From Phascolarctos cinereus (lineage: Eukaryota; Chordata; Mammalia; Diprotodontia; Phascolarctidae), in contig NW_018344001.1 of assembly GCF_002099425.1 (NCBI RefSeq), positions 4,267,001 to 4,331,000 on the forward strand: DNA of 64,000 nucleotides, given 5' to 3'. The notes beneath the pieces were generated by a model. That model was not told the DNA's origin and made no database searches. It was given only the letters and a program-made list of their open reading frames with translations. Position 1 is the first letter of the stretch, and each line of letters opens with the position of its first letter. The translations under genes and the position numbers were made by a program. Below are positions 51,641 to 62,194 of this stretch, piece by piece.

Positions 51641-51699
51641 CCACCCCCCCCCCACAAAACTGTCCTCACCACTGCAGCCAAATTGATGCTTATTCCTAA

Positions 51700-52160
51700 A
51701 GAATACACCTGACCTCGGATGCTCATGAAGCACCAGTGGCTCCCTATTGCCCCAGGACCAAAACCCAACTCCTCTGCTGGACAATCTGGCCTCAGCCTGC
51801 CTTGGTAGCTGGGTTAGATGTTACTCTCTTCAGGTGCCAAACTGGACCACTGATTGCTCCCCCTACAAAGCACTCAGTCCATCTCCCACCTCCACACCTT
51901 TGTCCAGGCTGCCCCTATGCCTGGAATGCACTCCCTCCTCACCTCAACCTCTTAGGCTTTCTAGCTTCCTCTTCGCAAATAAGACCTACTATTTTCCTGA
52001 GCCCCTCACACCCCAGTTTTTACTCTTCTTCCCACCTACCCCCTCCTCAATGCTAGTTTTTATTTACTTTAATGCTTAATTAATATTTTACTTACAAATT
52101 TATAAAATATTTCCAAATATTTAATTACTTTTTTTACTTTAGTATTTATTTAATGTTGGG
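51700..52160 (+). mobile_element. L2 LINE 3' region
   Basis: CAGTGGCTCCCTATTGCCCC, ACAATCTGGCCTCAGCCTGC, CACCTTTGTCCAGGCTGCCC, CTATGCCTGGAATGCACTCC. A well-preserved L2 ORF2 end and 3'UTR, then an AT-rich stretch (52,060-52,150). Confidence 0.92.
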
Positions 52161-52228
52161 TACCCTCCAAGTTGAATGTAAGTTCCTTGAGGATCTGAAC
52201 TGATTCATCTTTGTCTTCTGATGCTAGG

Positions 52229-52440
52229 GGGCGCCACAGTGCACAGAATGCTGGACTTGGAGTCAGCAAGATTTGAGTTCAAATCCAGCCTCAGACACTT
52301 GCTAGTTGTGTGACTCTGGCCAAGACACTTAACCATTTTTTCTCATTTGTAAGATGGGGATCATAATAATATTTGCCTACAGGGTTGTTGCAAGGATAAG
52401 ATGAGATAATGTGTATCAAAGTGCTTTATTGATCTTTAAT
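52229..52440 (+). mobile_element. CORE-SINE (type C)
   Basis: GGGGCGCCACAGTGCACAGA, GAGTTCAAATCCAGCCTCAG, CACTTGCTAGTTGTGTGACT, GTTGTTGCAAGGATAAGATG, TATCAAAGTGCTTTATT. Confidence 0.9.
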
Positions 52441-52535
52441 CACTCTACAAACTCCAGCTCTTATTGGTAGGAAACAGTGCTTGGCACATAGTAGGGCACA
52501 TTGCATAAAGAAATGAATGAACCTCACCTCAGCAG

Positions 52536-52560
52536 CAGTAGCAGCAGCAGCAGCAGCAAT
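52536..52560 (+). repeat. (CAG)n microsatellite, short
   Basis: AGCAGTAGCAGCAGCAGCAG: eight or so triplets with one TAG, not in a recognisable reading frame. Confidence 0.85.
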
Positions 52561-52599
52561 CCAACGGAGACAAGGTCCCAGACATCTTAGCTTGGCCGT

Positions 52600-53665
52600 C
52601 AACAGATTCCAGTTTGGAGGATTCTGCTCCCTGCCCAGACAGAAAAGTCTGATAATAGCCCTGAAGAGGGGAAGCAAATGGTTACCTTGACAGAAATGGG
52701 AGGCCCAATTACATCCTCACTAGGCATGATTTTTTTTCCAGAAAAAGGGAGAATAAACGAGCAGAGGCAGTGGAAGAGATGTCTAGATTGCTTCTCCCCA
52801 GAGCAGCCGGCTTGGTGGCTCCTATTTATTAGTTTAGGGCTGGGAAACCACTGTTTCCTAGGCCTGAGAAAGCCAGTTCATTAAAAGTTTGTCTTCCTCC
52901 CCCCTAACAAAGCATTTTCCATAAACATTTACAACCAAGCGGAAGGTTTAAAATGGATAGAGGCCAGTCCCCTGAGGCCCTTTGGGGTTTAACTACTTTG
53001 AAGGTCCTAGGCATTGATATTCATGGGCTTTTCTCTCAATGGGTCGGCTATCTTAGCACTAACAGCCACAGCTGTGTGCAGCTGGCCCTGGGTTCCTTCC
53101 TAGAGAAAGAAACTGGGAGAACTAGGACCTAAAAACCCCCTCTCCCTTACCCCTAGGCAAGGCCAGGAATCCTGAGATATCTTCAAAGGGCCCGGGTTTT
53201 CTGTCTGGAGGAGTATCTCCTCTCCACCCCCACCCCCGCCCCAGCTCCTGCTCCTGTGGGATGGCGGAGTTTGTGAAAGACTCTGATCTTCTCACCCCCA
53301 TTGTTCCCGAAAGCTAGGAAAGTGACCAATGTATAATCCTACTCTGGACCGGGCGTGAGCCTGCAGAGGGGGGAGCCAGGAAGCCAGCATGATCATCTGG
53401 GGCTGCCTCAAAGCCCAAGAAAATGTCTGGAGAAAGCTGAGGAGGAGCTTTGGAAACCTGGTCCAGACCTAAGCTTGGCCTGAGAGCCACCTTAGGGCTC
53501 TGAGACCAAGGAAACAGTATTATAGTCAAGCAAAACAAATCCCCCTATCAGCCAGGTCCAAACATGCAGGTCTCGTTCTGCATCTCGAATCCAGCCCCTC
53601 CATCTGCCAAGATTCCTCTTCAGTGTCTGAAATCCTAGCTGTTCACTGCATTGATCAGAGAGCTG
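52600..53665. other. Repeat-poor, GC-richer stretch
   Basis: About 1 kb with no recognised SINE or LINE. Contains CCACCCCCACCCCCGCCCCA at 53,226, a possible GC-box cluster, but no CpG island and no supported exon. Confidence 0.4.
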
Positions 53666-53674
53666 AAGCCTCTT

Positions 53675-53830
53675 GTCAACCAATCACCAAGCAACTACGA
53701 AGCCTTATTATGTTCTAGGCACTGCGCTAAGAACTGGGGCTACAAAAAAAAAAAAAAACCTGAATTAAAAAAAAAATAGATCCTGCCCCTAAGGAACTTA
53801 CAGTGTGATGGAAAAGACGATGTACTTAAA
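53675..53830 (-). mobile_element. L2 LINE 3' end, antisense
   Basis: TATTATGTTCTAGGCACTGC, GCTAAGAACTGGGGCTACAA, two A runs, GATCCTGCCCCTAAGGAACT, TACAGTGTGATGG. Confidence 0.85.
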
Positions 53831-54059
53831 AAAAATTAATGTGCTTATATACAAGATAGATACAGTGTCAGTAGAAAGTAATCTCAGGGGGAAAACACTC
53901 TGTCATTAAGATGTTGCTACTTTGTAACATGTTTCCCAAAAGGGAAAACCTTGGTATTCCATAGTCTGGCTCCCCAGCCCCCTACCCCAGATGAGGAGGA
54001 AGAGTGGAGCTCATGTAGAAAGGCCTAACGGCTGGTGGAACTTTGAGCCAAGACTTCTT

Positions 54060-54310
54060 TGGTTCAAATCCCATCTCCTGGCATTTAAAGTCTTTCACAG
54101 ACTGCCCCCAACCTACTTTTCCATCTTCGTCCATATTACTGCCCTCCATGCATACTGCGGGGCAGTCACACCAGCTTTCCTGCTGTTGTTCATGATTGAC
54201 AAGCCATGTCCCACCTCCAGGCTTTGCCCTAGCTGACTCTACATGCCAGGCCCTTACCTGGAATGCCTTCCCTTTTACCTCTTTCCCTCAGAATCCCAGG
54301 TCCCCCCATG
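54060..54310 (+). mobile_element. L2 LINE 3' region of ORF2
   Basis: CATTTAAAGTCTTTCACAGA, CTGCCCCCAACCTACTTTTC, CATATTACTGCCCTCCATGC, TGCCAGGCCCTTACCTGGAA, TGCCTTCCC. The 81-codon frame over it is LINE-derived (PTYFSIFVHITALH). Confidence 0.88.
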
Positions 54311-54314
54311 GCTC

Positions 54315-54455
54315 AGCTAAGATGAGGAAAATGAAGTCTATAAAGGAGAATTGATTTTTCCAAGGTCACTTAGTGAATGGAGAGCTGGTATCTGGACCCA
54401 AGTGCTCAGACTCCAAAGCCAGGGCTTTTTCTACTGAGCCACACTGCTCATCTAC
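54315..54455 (-). mobile_element. MIR-type SINE, antisense
   Basis: GATGAGGAAAATGAAGTCTA, CCAAGGTCACTTAGTGAATG, CTCCAAAGCCAGGGCTTTTT, CTACTGAGCCACACTGC. Confidence 0.8.
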
Positions 54456-54459
54456 CTGG

Positions 54460-55155
54460 GAAAAAATCAGTCCATTTTGTTACAGCTGGTAGGAAATCTA
54501 CTTAGCCAATATTTCCAACCTTTGATTGTTTATTCCCAGCCCAGTTCTAAGGCATGCCAGCATTGATTGATTGGAAGTGACTGGTTAAAATGAGATGTGG
54601 GGGTGAAAGGTGGATTTCCATTCTCCTTCCTCATCCTGAATTACCATCGATATTGAGCTCCAGTCCTCGGTGACCTGTCCTTTGTGCGGTGGAGGCCTCC
54701 AAGAAGGGGCATTGTGGGAAGCAGGATGAAGAATGGAACGGCATTGTGGCCTGAGTCAAAGAGGTCACAAAAACAAGAATAAAGTGATGTCAAGCTAGCA
54801 GAAAGGATGGTGGGGAGTGCCAGGAAGGCCTGGCTTTCTCAATTCCTTCTCTAAATAATAAGCACCAATTCTGAGAAGTCATCCAAAGGGCGGCCACAGA
54901 TCATAAAGCCCATTTCCGTGGGTCCTGAGTTATTGTGGCACTCCATTCCAGGATTTAGTTACACCCCCAGAGGCTGCTTATTGGCCACCAGAGGTGACCT
55001 CCACTGAAGGAGGACTTTCATTTTGTCACCAGAAGCTGAGGTGGGCCATCCTCAGTTGGAAAGAAAACAGCTTGGTCATGCATTCCAGCTTAAACCATAC
55101 AAAGAACTGGATAACAGCAGTTCATATGTATTACCTGTTTTACAGCAGACACAGC
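54460..55155. other. No recognisable element
   Basis: Apparently unique, with a CAGAGGCTGCTTATTGGCCACCAGAGGTGA stretch near 54,970 that includes a CTCF-like CCACCAGAGGTG core. Unproven. Confidence 0.4.
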
Positions 55156-55159
55156 AGAT

Positions 55160-55490
55160 ACAGTCTACAGGCTATGGGACCTAGAGTCAAAAAGATGAGA
55201 ATTCAAACCCTACCTCTGACACATGCTTTATGGCTAATATTTACATATCACTTTAAATAAGGTTCACAAAAGACTTCACTTGCAGTATCTCAGCTGTTCC
55301 TTGTAATTACTCTGTGAGGTAACTACTATTATCCCCATTTTGCAGATAAAGAAACTGAGGCTGAAAGAGGTTAAAGAACTTGCCCAAGGTTGCACAGCTA
55401 AGAAGTGTCAGAGGAAGGATTCAAACTCAAGACTGACTGCCTGACTGCATGGCCAGCACTCTACCCACTTTGGTACTAGCTGCATCGGAT
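55160..55490 (-). mobile_element. CORE-SINE (type C), antisense, with a small plus-strand MIR head at 55,160-55,222
   Basis: Main element 55,235-55,490: AAGACTTCACTTGCAGTATC, TTATCCCCATTTTGCAGATA, GAACTTGCCCAAGGTTGCAC, CTACCCACTTTGGTACTAGC. The left piece shows GGGACCTAGAGTCAAAAAGA and GAATTCAAACCCTACCTCTG. Confidence 0.8.
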
Positions 55491-55544
55491 CTAGAAGGGA
55501 CTCAGTCCAACTCCATAATGCAGAGAGGATGGGACAAAGGCAGC

Positions 55545-55790
55545 TAGGCCCTGTTGTAGTCTGAGTGCTGTAATTGGAGTCAAGAAAATGTGAGCTTAAA
55601 TCCTGCCTCGCATTCGTGCTAGCTGTGTGCCCCTGGTGGAGTTGCCTAATTTCTTTCAGCCTCAGTTTCCCCATATGTAAAATAGGGATAATAATAGCCA
55701 CATACAATGCTTTGCAAACATTAAAATCCTATATAAATGCTAACCATTATTGTTATTGTTAATTATTATTTTTATTATTCAAATCCTTCC
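55545..55790 (+). mobile_element. CORE-SINE (type C)
   Basis: GTAATTGGAGTCAAGAAAAT, CTTAAATCCTGCCTCGCATT, CAGTTTCCCCATATGTAAAA, ACAATGCTTTGCAAACATTA, AATCCTATATAAATGCTAAC, then a TTATTGTTATT tail. Confidence 0.88.
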
Positions 55791-55960
55791 ACAGATACTT
55801 GCTAGCTCGGTGACCCTGAGCAAATCAAAAGATCATAGATCCAGAGCCAGAGGAGACTGAGGCCCCAGAGCTCGCATTGCCAAGGTAGTCAGGCAGTGGG
55901 TCAGGAACTGGATTCACAGTAAGGTCCTCAGACTCTCTCTCCATCACAGCATGCTGCCAC
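55790..55960. mobile_element. Two MIR scraps (plus then minus)
   Basis: Plus: TACTTGCTAGCTCGGTGACC. Minus: GATCATAGATCCAGAGCCAG with CAGGAACTGGATTCACAGTA and ACAGCATGCTGCC. Confidence 0.6.
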
Positions 55961-56355
55961 CCTGATTCATGAACAGTGAGATCATCACATTGCAGAGCGG
56001 ATGGTCAGGATTAGCTCATGGATTATGTTAAAGCACTTTCCAAATATGAAATGTTGTATAAAGTATTATGTGCTATTTGACTTTATGATCTTCCATAAAA
56101 AATGGATGATTTTGTGGGATACAGTCTTAAATGCTAACCAGAACTTGGAGGTATAGAATGTTAGCACCGGAAGAGACCTTATAGAAATCACCTTATGGAT
56201 TGACAGAATCCCAGCAATGCTGAGGTAGAAGAGACCTCAGTGACCAGTTTCCAGGCCTGGAAAAGGGATCAGCCACTGACGCATACCTGACATGAGGTCA
56301 TCGACCTCTGCTTGAAGGGCCCCACTGAGGGGAAAACTGCCCCCTCTCAATATAG

Positions 56356-56633
56356 GCTATTTTTTTTGTTTTTATTTATGGTTAAAATAAAACAAGCATT
56401 TATACAACACAGTATAATTAAAAAATGATTGCACGTGAAACTGCAAATCTACTATGTACAACTTTCCATTTCTTTTGCATAGATATAGATATCTATATAT
56501 AACAAAGTTATCACATAATTTTTTCCCTTTTTTCTCCCCCCTCGCCCCTAGAGATGGCTACCATTAGACACAAATATGTGTGCGTGTGTATGTTTTATGT
56601 ATATGTATGTATGCATGTAAAATCATTTTATTT
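56356..56633 (-). mobile_element. LINE 3' end (L1 or RTE type), antisense, nested in CR1/L3
   Basis: T run at left (poly-A of an antisense copy), AT-rich interior, CT-rich block CTCCCCCCTCGCCCCTAGAG, TGGCTACCATTAGACACAAA, then TATGTATGTA repeats. ATAGGC flanks both sides (AATATAGGCTA and GAATAGGCAGC), a plausible target duplication. LINE class not resolved. Confidence 0.6.
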
Positions 56634-57070
56634 TAGAATAGGCAGCCTAGTCTACATCTTAGAGCCAGGATGGCTAAGCAAAGTTGTGTGGGTGTTTTTT
56701 GTTGGGGGGGACCCTCCCTAATATTCAGCCTAAAATGGCCCCTTTTCAACTTCCATCCACTGTTGCTGATTCTCCCCTCTGGAGCTGAGACAACCAAGCC
56801 TAATCCTTCTTCCACATGACAGCCTCTCAAATACTTGAACACAACTATCATGTCTCTCCTGAGTCCTCTCTTCTCCATGTAAATGTCCCAAGTGTTTTCC
56901 ATTAATTCCCAGTTGACACTCTCGGTGGGTCGCTGTCCTGTTGGCCCTCCTCTGGATGCTCTCCACTGTATCAATGTCCTTCTTGAATCATGATGCCCAG
57001 AACCCAAAGCAGTACCCTAGATTGGTCCTGACTATGGCAGAATACAGAGCCACAGGCACTTTCGCATTTC

Positions 57071-57292
57071 TGCGTGGGCTGGGCTGGAGCCAGCTCCTAA
57101 GAGATGAGAGTTCCCAGCGTGAGCATTTGCATCAACAAGTCATCAGGCCTTGCTTTATTGTTTTCTTGATTGTCTGGACTTAAGAAAGTGATGGAGAAAA
57201 TATTAATAATGCAGATTAAACATCTGAGCTTTTGCTTTACATTATTCCTGGAGAGTCAGTTGTTAGACATTGATCAGCACATTCTCGCTTTG
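57071..57292 (+). mobile_element. hAT-like non-autonomous DNA transposon, copy 4, nested in CR1/L3
   Basis: CTGGGCTGGAGCCAGCTCCT matches copy 1 (GTGCTGGAGACAGCTCCTAC). Then CAGCGTGAGCATTTGC, GATTGTCTGGACTTAAGAAA, GTTAGACATTGATCAGCACA. CR1/L3 sequence resumes after it (TTGTCTTAATGAAGTCC). Confidence 0.82.
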
Positions 57293-57464
57293 AGGTACCT
57301 TGTCTTAATGAAGTCCAAGAGGCATTAGTGTTTTGTTTTGTTTCTTGGTAGAACAAAGTTGGGCTGTCGCATCATAGTCCTAGATTATATTGAGCTTGTG
57401 GTCTACTAGAATTCTCAGATCTTTTTCAGACAAACTGTCATCTAACTATGCCTCAACTATCTTG

Positions 57465-57715
57465 AGCTAGGTGGTATAGTAGACAGGTGCCAGACCTGGA
57501 GTCAGGAAGATGAGTCTTCCTGAGTTCAAATTTGGCCTTAAAAACTTACTAGCTATATGATCCTGGGCAAGTCACTTCACCCTGTTTGTCTCAGTTTCCT
57601 CATCTTTAAAACAGGCTGGAGAAGGAAATGGCAAACCATTCCAGAATCTTTGCCAAGAAAATTCCAAATGGGGTCACAAAGAATTGGACAAGACCGAAAA
57701 TGGCTGAACAAAAAC
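57465..57715 (+). mobile_element. Long tRNA-headed SINE (type A), nested in CR1/L3
   Basis: GCTAGGTGGTATAGTAGACA head, GAGTTCAAATTTGGCCTTAA, CAGTTTCCTCATCTTTAAAA, GGAAATGGCAAACCATTCCA, AATGGCTGAACAAAAACA tail. CTATCTTG occurs just before and just after it, a target duplication that matches the CR1/L3 consensus at this spot. Confidence 0.93.
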
Positions 57716-57869
57716 ATCTATCTTGTATTTGTAAAGTTCATTTTTAAAACTTAAGTGTAAGACATTATTTGTGTCCCTGTTAAATACTACATTCTTAGAT
57801 TCAGGGTATATAGCCTTTGGTTAGTTAATTTAAGAGGGGTGAGGATGGTTGATTGGTTGGACCCATGTC

Positions 57870-57965
57870 CACCATAACATGGAAAGCACTCTACTAGGGC
57901 TGAAAATATAAATAGCAAAATAAGAAAGTCTCTGCTGTCAAGGACTTTACATTTGAATAGGGGAG
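57870..57965 (-). mobile_element. L2 LINE 3' end, antisense
   Basis: ACATGGAAAGCACTCTACTA, GGGCTGAAAATATAAATAGC, GTCTCTGCTGTCAAGGACTT, TACATTTGAATAGGGG. Confidence 0.7.
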
Positions 57966-57969
57966 ATAG

Positions 57970-59775
57970 CAAACACAGAAGTTTTTGGCTTCAAGTCAGA
58001 TAGAAAGGTGCTATGGTCCTTGGGGTGCAATGGCCACACATCATCTTTAATGCCATTTCCACTAAGAGAAACCATACCCACTTCTGATGTTGAACCATTC
58101 AATAGTGCCAAGGGGGTCATGACGTGAACTTTCTTTTCTAGGTCTTCAGCAGCTCCCTCTGCTGGGGAGGCAGGGGCTACAGTACTGGTGAAAGCAGTTG
58201 CCTGGTTACATCTCCATAAAGGTTGTTCTCCTGAAAGACAGATGAAGTCTCTTGGCTGGAAGCAGGATCAGTCATATGGGGGTGGGGGTGGGGTGCTGCA
58301 ATTTCCAGGTTCTTGGGCTCAAGTTCCTGGACTATCCAGGTTCAAAATACTCTGTGAACCTCTATCCACACAAAACCATAGTTCATGAGCCCCCACCAAT
58401 GTGGCTACCTTTATTAATCAGCCACAGGACACAATTAGTTCAAGTCAAAGATATTTAATGAAATGAGTATTTTAATGTAAATCCAACAGTTCAGAGGAGG
58501 CAAAACCCAAGAATAGAGCCAATAATAAAAGCTATAGCCTCAAATGTCTATGCACAAATGACCAAAGTTTAGACAACAAACATGAGGAGCTAGAGGAATG
58601 AGGGGAAATTGTATTCTAGATCTAATTTTCACTAATAGGGAGGAATTGTTTGTTGGGGTGGAAATGTGATGATAAGACAACACGCTTTATTACAATTTAG
58701 AATACATCAGCAAAAGTTTTATCCTATACATTTTTATAAATCATGGCAGGAAGAAGCAGTAGTTGACATCTAGAGAAGTATGTTTCTTTGGGTCATTATG
58801 CTTCTGAATATGAACCGTTTCGAACTGGTAGATAGATATCCACACATACGTGCATACATACATACATACAAAAATACATATACATATATGTGTATACAAA
58901 AACACATAGTCTGATTTCACAACTGGTATAGTCACTGACCTTGTGGACAGTTTGTTGTATTTGGGGGGAGGGATCTCTAAATCTAGAGTTCTGTTAAGAG
59001 AGGAAGAATCCAGAGAGGAAATCACCTCTCCTTTTAAGTTTCTGGTGGTGAGGTGAGAAGCTACTCAAGGGCTAATCCTCTTTGACAAAGCATCCCATCA
59101 TAGTAGTGGGAGGAGGGGATACAGCATACAAGAAGCAACCTGAAGACTCAGTTTTCAAATGTCCTTTAGCAAGGGGTTTACCCACCTAAAGGGCCAGAAT
59201 GCTTGCTCACAGCTCCAGGAAATGTATTCCAGATGAGCAGATTGAGGAGAGGTGGGGGAGAGGCAGCTCTTCTCACTCACTTCCATTACACAAACATAGG
59301 TAGAATGAATACAAGATAGTTCGGGGGAGGCACAGCATTAACAGCTGAGAGGGGGATCATCTCCAACATTCTTCATCCTTAGCCTAAAGGGCATTGGAAT
59401 GGTCTTTGACCTCATTTTCCCTTACCTCAAGTTGCATTAAAAAAAAAAAAGACATGCATAAAGGATCTGGTCAAGTTTAGAGAATCAAAGCTTGGCTAGC
59501 ATTAAACATTCCAGTCCCTCTACACTTCCTAATTTAATTCCAGATGTTCATCTTCTCTGATTATGGAGCTGTAACTGAGTGAAGCTGTTGAGCCTCTCAA
59601 TAGTAAAAGTCAACAACATCTGTTATGGACCTGGGTATACAGAACACATTTTGAATGCATTGTGGAAACGGCTCCCAGAAGGCTGATGTCAAGGCTTTGT
59701 TATCCTGGAAACCATGCTTCAGGTCAGGATATATTTCAATGTAATTTGTTTTATGCTACTTGCTCTCAGGGAATT
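57970..59775. other. Mostly unassigned stretch
   Basis: About 1.8 kb with no clear SINE or LINE apart from a CATA microsatellite at 58,848-58,910. Small overlapping frames have no known domain. Confidence 0.4.
58848..58910 (+). repeat. (CATA)n microsatellite
   Basis: GTGCATACATACATACATAC followed by AAAAATACATATACATATAT variants. Confidence 0.9.
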
Positions 59776-59779
59776 AGCA

Positions 59780-59905
59780 AAGTTTAGTGGATAGAGTGTA
59801 GAACCAAGTGTTAGAGAGATCTGAGTTCAATCCCTGACTCAGTCACTTACTAGCAACTTATTTATTCTCCCTGGGTTATCCTTTACCTATCTATAAAATG
59901 AAGAC
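59780..59905 (+). mobile_element. MIR-type SINE
   Basis: TTTAGTGGATAGAGTGTAGA, GAGTTCAATCCCTGACTCAG, ACCTATCTATAAAATGAAGA. Confidence 0.8.
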
Positions 59906-59909
59906 ATTA

Positions 59910-60560
59910 CAGCAAAACAAGAAAGAACAATGGGGTGTAGAAGAATCTTAAGAGAAAATAACAAAGAATGTAGCAATAGGATGTAACAATATTTATAGGC
60001 TTGTATGCTTACATATGAATGCAAGTGCACAGATTGTGGGTAGCAAATGCGCATATTTGAAATGTTAATACAATTTATACTATACATGCCCAGAGATATC
60101 ATTGAGACTTGGTTGAATGGGAGCTATGACTGGTAGGTAGTAATGGAAGAGAATAGCTTATTGAAAAGGAATCAATAAGATAAATACAGTGGTAAAGTAA
60201 TATTCTACTTCAAGGAGACATTCCCTTAACAAAATCCACAAACTGTAATAGAACCACGTGCTAGGGAGTACTTGGGTGAGGAACAAAGAAAAAAAATAAA
60301 AGAACTAACATGTTGGTAGATAAACAGTATCTACTACCTGGTCAGAAGGAAGAAATGGATGATGAGTGTTGGAGACAATGCTGGGCAAGGAGCTAAAATT
60401 TGACGATAAGAGAGGATTTCAGGGATAATCCTTCTTGACAGTTTCCCATCTCAGAAAACTTCACTAGCCTTCAGCTCGACAAGGAATCCTTAACTATCTG
60501 TGTCTTAACTATCTGGTTCCCTTTGCCAGATTCTGGTGAAGCCTATGCAATCTTTCTCAA
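59910..60560. other. No recognisable element
   Basis: AT-rich, no gene or named repeat. Confidence 0.4.
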
Positions 60561-60564
60561 GGAA

Positions 60565-60690
60565 AAGTTTTGAAATGCATGAAGTAAAATATATAGGATT
60601 ACAAAGAAAACAAATTACATTGAAATACAGCTATCGCAATGTTTTTAGAAACAAGTCCATGGACCCAAAGGTAAGAGCCCCTGAATCTGG
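60565..60690. mobile_element. Old DNA-transposon-like repeat (partner of 10,965-11,140)
   Basis: TTTTGAAATGCATGAAGTAA, AATATATAGGATTACAAAGA, CATTGAAATACAGCTATCGC, AACAAGTCCATGGACCCAAA. An old mammalian repeat. Class inferred only. Confidence 0.55.
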
Positions 60691-60774
60691 AGAGATTTTC
60701 ACCCTGGGTTTAATTCTGGCCGACAAGGGAAGAATCAGGAGGAACTCTGGAAGAAGGTGGCCACAAAATCTTGG

Positions 60775-60905
60775 AATTACAGGATCTAGATCTAGAAACG
60801 GAAGGGACCTTAGACATCATCTAATTGTCCAACTTGCTCATTTGACAGTTGAGGCTACTGAGGCTCAGAAGTGAAATGATTTACCCAAAGTCCAAAGTTC
60901 CTTGA
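60775..60905 (-). mobile_element. MIR-type SINE, antisense
   Basis: GGAATTACAGGATCTAGATC, GGAAGGGACCTTAGACATCA, TCATTTGACAGTTGAGGCTA, GAAGTGAAATGATTTACCCA. Confidence 0.85.
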
Positions 60906-61020
60906 AAGCTGGGACTCCCATTTGTTTTTGCATTTTCAGGGGCTAGCAGTCTGCACTTTATGAATGCTTGTTAACGGATTGATTGATTGATTGATGGATT
61001 GATTGATTGATTGATTGATT
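60905..61020 (+). repeat. L2 3' tip extended as (GATT)n
   Basis: GAAAGCTGGGACTCCCATTT, CAGTCTGCACTTTATGAATG, then GATTGATTGATT repeats from about 60,978 to 61,020. Same tail expansion as at 40,800. Confidence 0.8.
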
Positions 61021-61099
61021 GGGGGAGTTAGGATTTAAACCCTGATCCTTTTTAGGCAGATCCAGGGTTCATTCCACTCTAATTTTTTTTTAAAGAAAT

Positions 61100-62190
61100 G
61101 TACAACTACATAGATGGGCTCAAACAAAACGCTGGCATTGAATAAAGGAGCAGAGTGGGGCGCAGTGAGGTAGTGAGCAGAGAGGCGTGGGAGCTGAAGA
61201 AGCCCAAGCTCGATCTGTGTGTGCTTTTGAATGAAAGCCCAGGAGAATTCGAATTTTATCTGAACTGGTTGCCCCCGTCTCTGGCTTAGTGTTTCCAAGG
61301 GAGGCAGGGGATCCCACGTTGGCTGGCTGGCTCACTGGCTGGCTGGCTCTCCCCATGGGGAAGAAAAAGGCAGTCCTCAGACAAACAGGGAAGTGAGAAG
61401 AGCCTGTGTGTGCAAACTCTCATTCAACGGCACCCGAATGGAGGGGAAGCAAACAATAAATGTTGGTGGAGCCCAGCTAAGGACCCTGGCGTCCTGATTC
61501 ATTACATCCCCCCGCCCCGCATCCCCCTTATTTGCTCTCTATATCACTTGCCCTCAGGGGGTGCAAAGAAATCAGCAAATCTCCCACATCGGAGCTGTGA
61601 AGCCCCAGCCCCAGACTCAGTCCCACACAGTGGGGAGGCTGGGGATTAATTGGAGGGGGAATGTTGTGAATTCCAGAGAGCTCCTTCCCTCTGCCTCCCA
61701 GCTGGGGGCCAAGGATATTGCTACATGAAAGCAGGCATGTCAGGATCAATCCTCATTACTTGGGCTGCTACATTCCAGAGAATGAATTGGCCTCATTGGG
61801 GAACTGGACCGCTGGGGAGTCTGGCCCCTTACTCCCAGGGAAAGTCACTGGACAGCCAGGCACAGAATCCATGCATCTAGATTCCGATTTTCCAAAGGTG
61901 AACCCGAACAAGGAGGGACCCGAAGTTCATTATCATGGGTTTCCTTGACTCCCTCTGTTTGTTTTGGAGAAGAGGGTGGGCGAGCACTTGGTTGGGGGGG
62001 AGGGGGGAGAGGGGAGAGAGAGCCTGCCAGGAAATTATTTCGAGGCAAGAGCTGGGGCTGGGAGGAGAGTCAGACAAACAGTCCCCCCAGGGTCTCTCTC
62101 ATTTCTTTCTTGCAAACCACTTTCCCCCAAATCCCCCACCCCCAACTTCTCAACCGGAGGGCAGCTGCCTCTCTAGCCAATAGAGTGGGA
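61100..62190. other. Repeat-free, GC-richer block
   Basis: About 1.1 kb without recognised SINE or LINE. It contains a GGCT array (61,318-61,348) and G-rich runs near 61,990. Frames are short and overlap in several phases (61,845-62,205), with no domain. May be conserved non-coding sequence. Not shown. Confidence 0.35.
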
Positions 62191-62194
62191 AAAG

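Larger units (their letters stand above)
56150..57815 (-). mobile_element. CR1/L3 LINE copy, antisense, carrying three nested insertions
   Basis: Plus-strand order: GATTGACAGAATCCCAGCAA, CTCTGCTTGAAGGGCCCCAC, (insertion), GCCTAAAATGGCCCCTTTTC, CATGACAGCCTCTCAAATAC, GCATCACAGTCC-type sequence, (hAT insertion), GGTCTACTAGAATTCTCAGA, TTTTCAGACAAACTGTCATC, (SINE insertion), CTATCTTGTATTTGTAAAGT, CTTAAGTGTAAGACATTATT. The minus frame 56,633-57,007 reads MEKRGLRRDMIVVFKYLRGC and WKLKRGHFRLNIREG, the ORF2 C terminus. About 890 bp of LINE remain once insertions are set aside. Confidence 0.88.

Noticed and set aside
52536-52560. Coding polyglutamine tract
   Set aside because: The CAG run is short, interrupted, and not within a supportable open frame.
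53226-53250. CpG-island promoter
   Set aside because: A short C-rich run only. CpG dinucleotides are sparse and there is no adjoining exon-like frame.
56633-57007. 124-codon minus-strand frame with LRRDMIVVFKYLRGC
   Set aside because: This is the C terminus of a decayed CR1/L3 ORF2, not a host gene.
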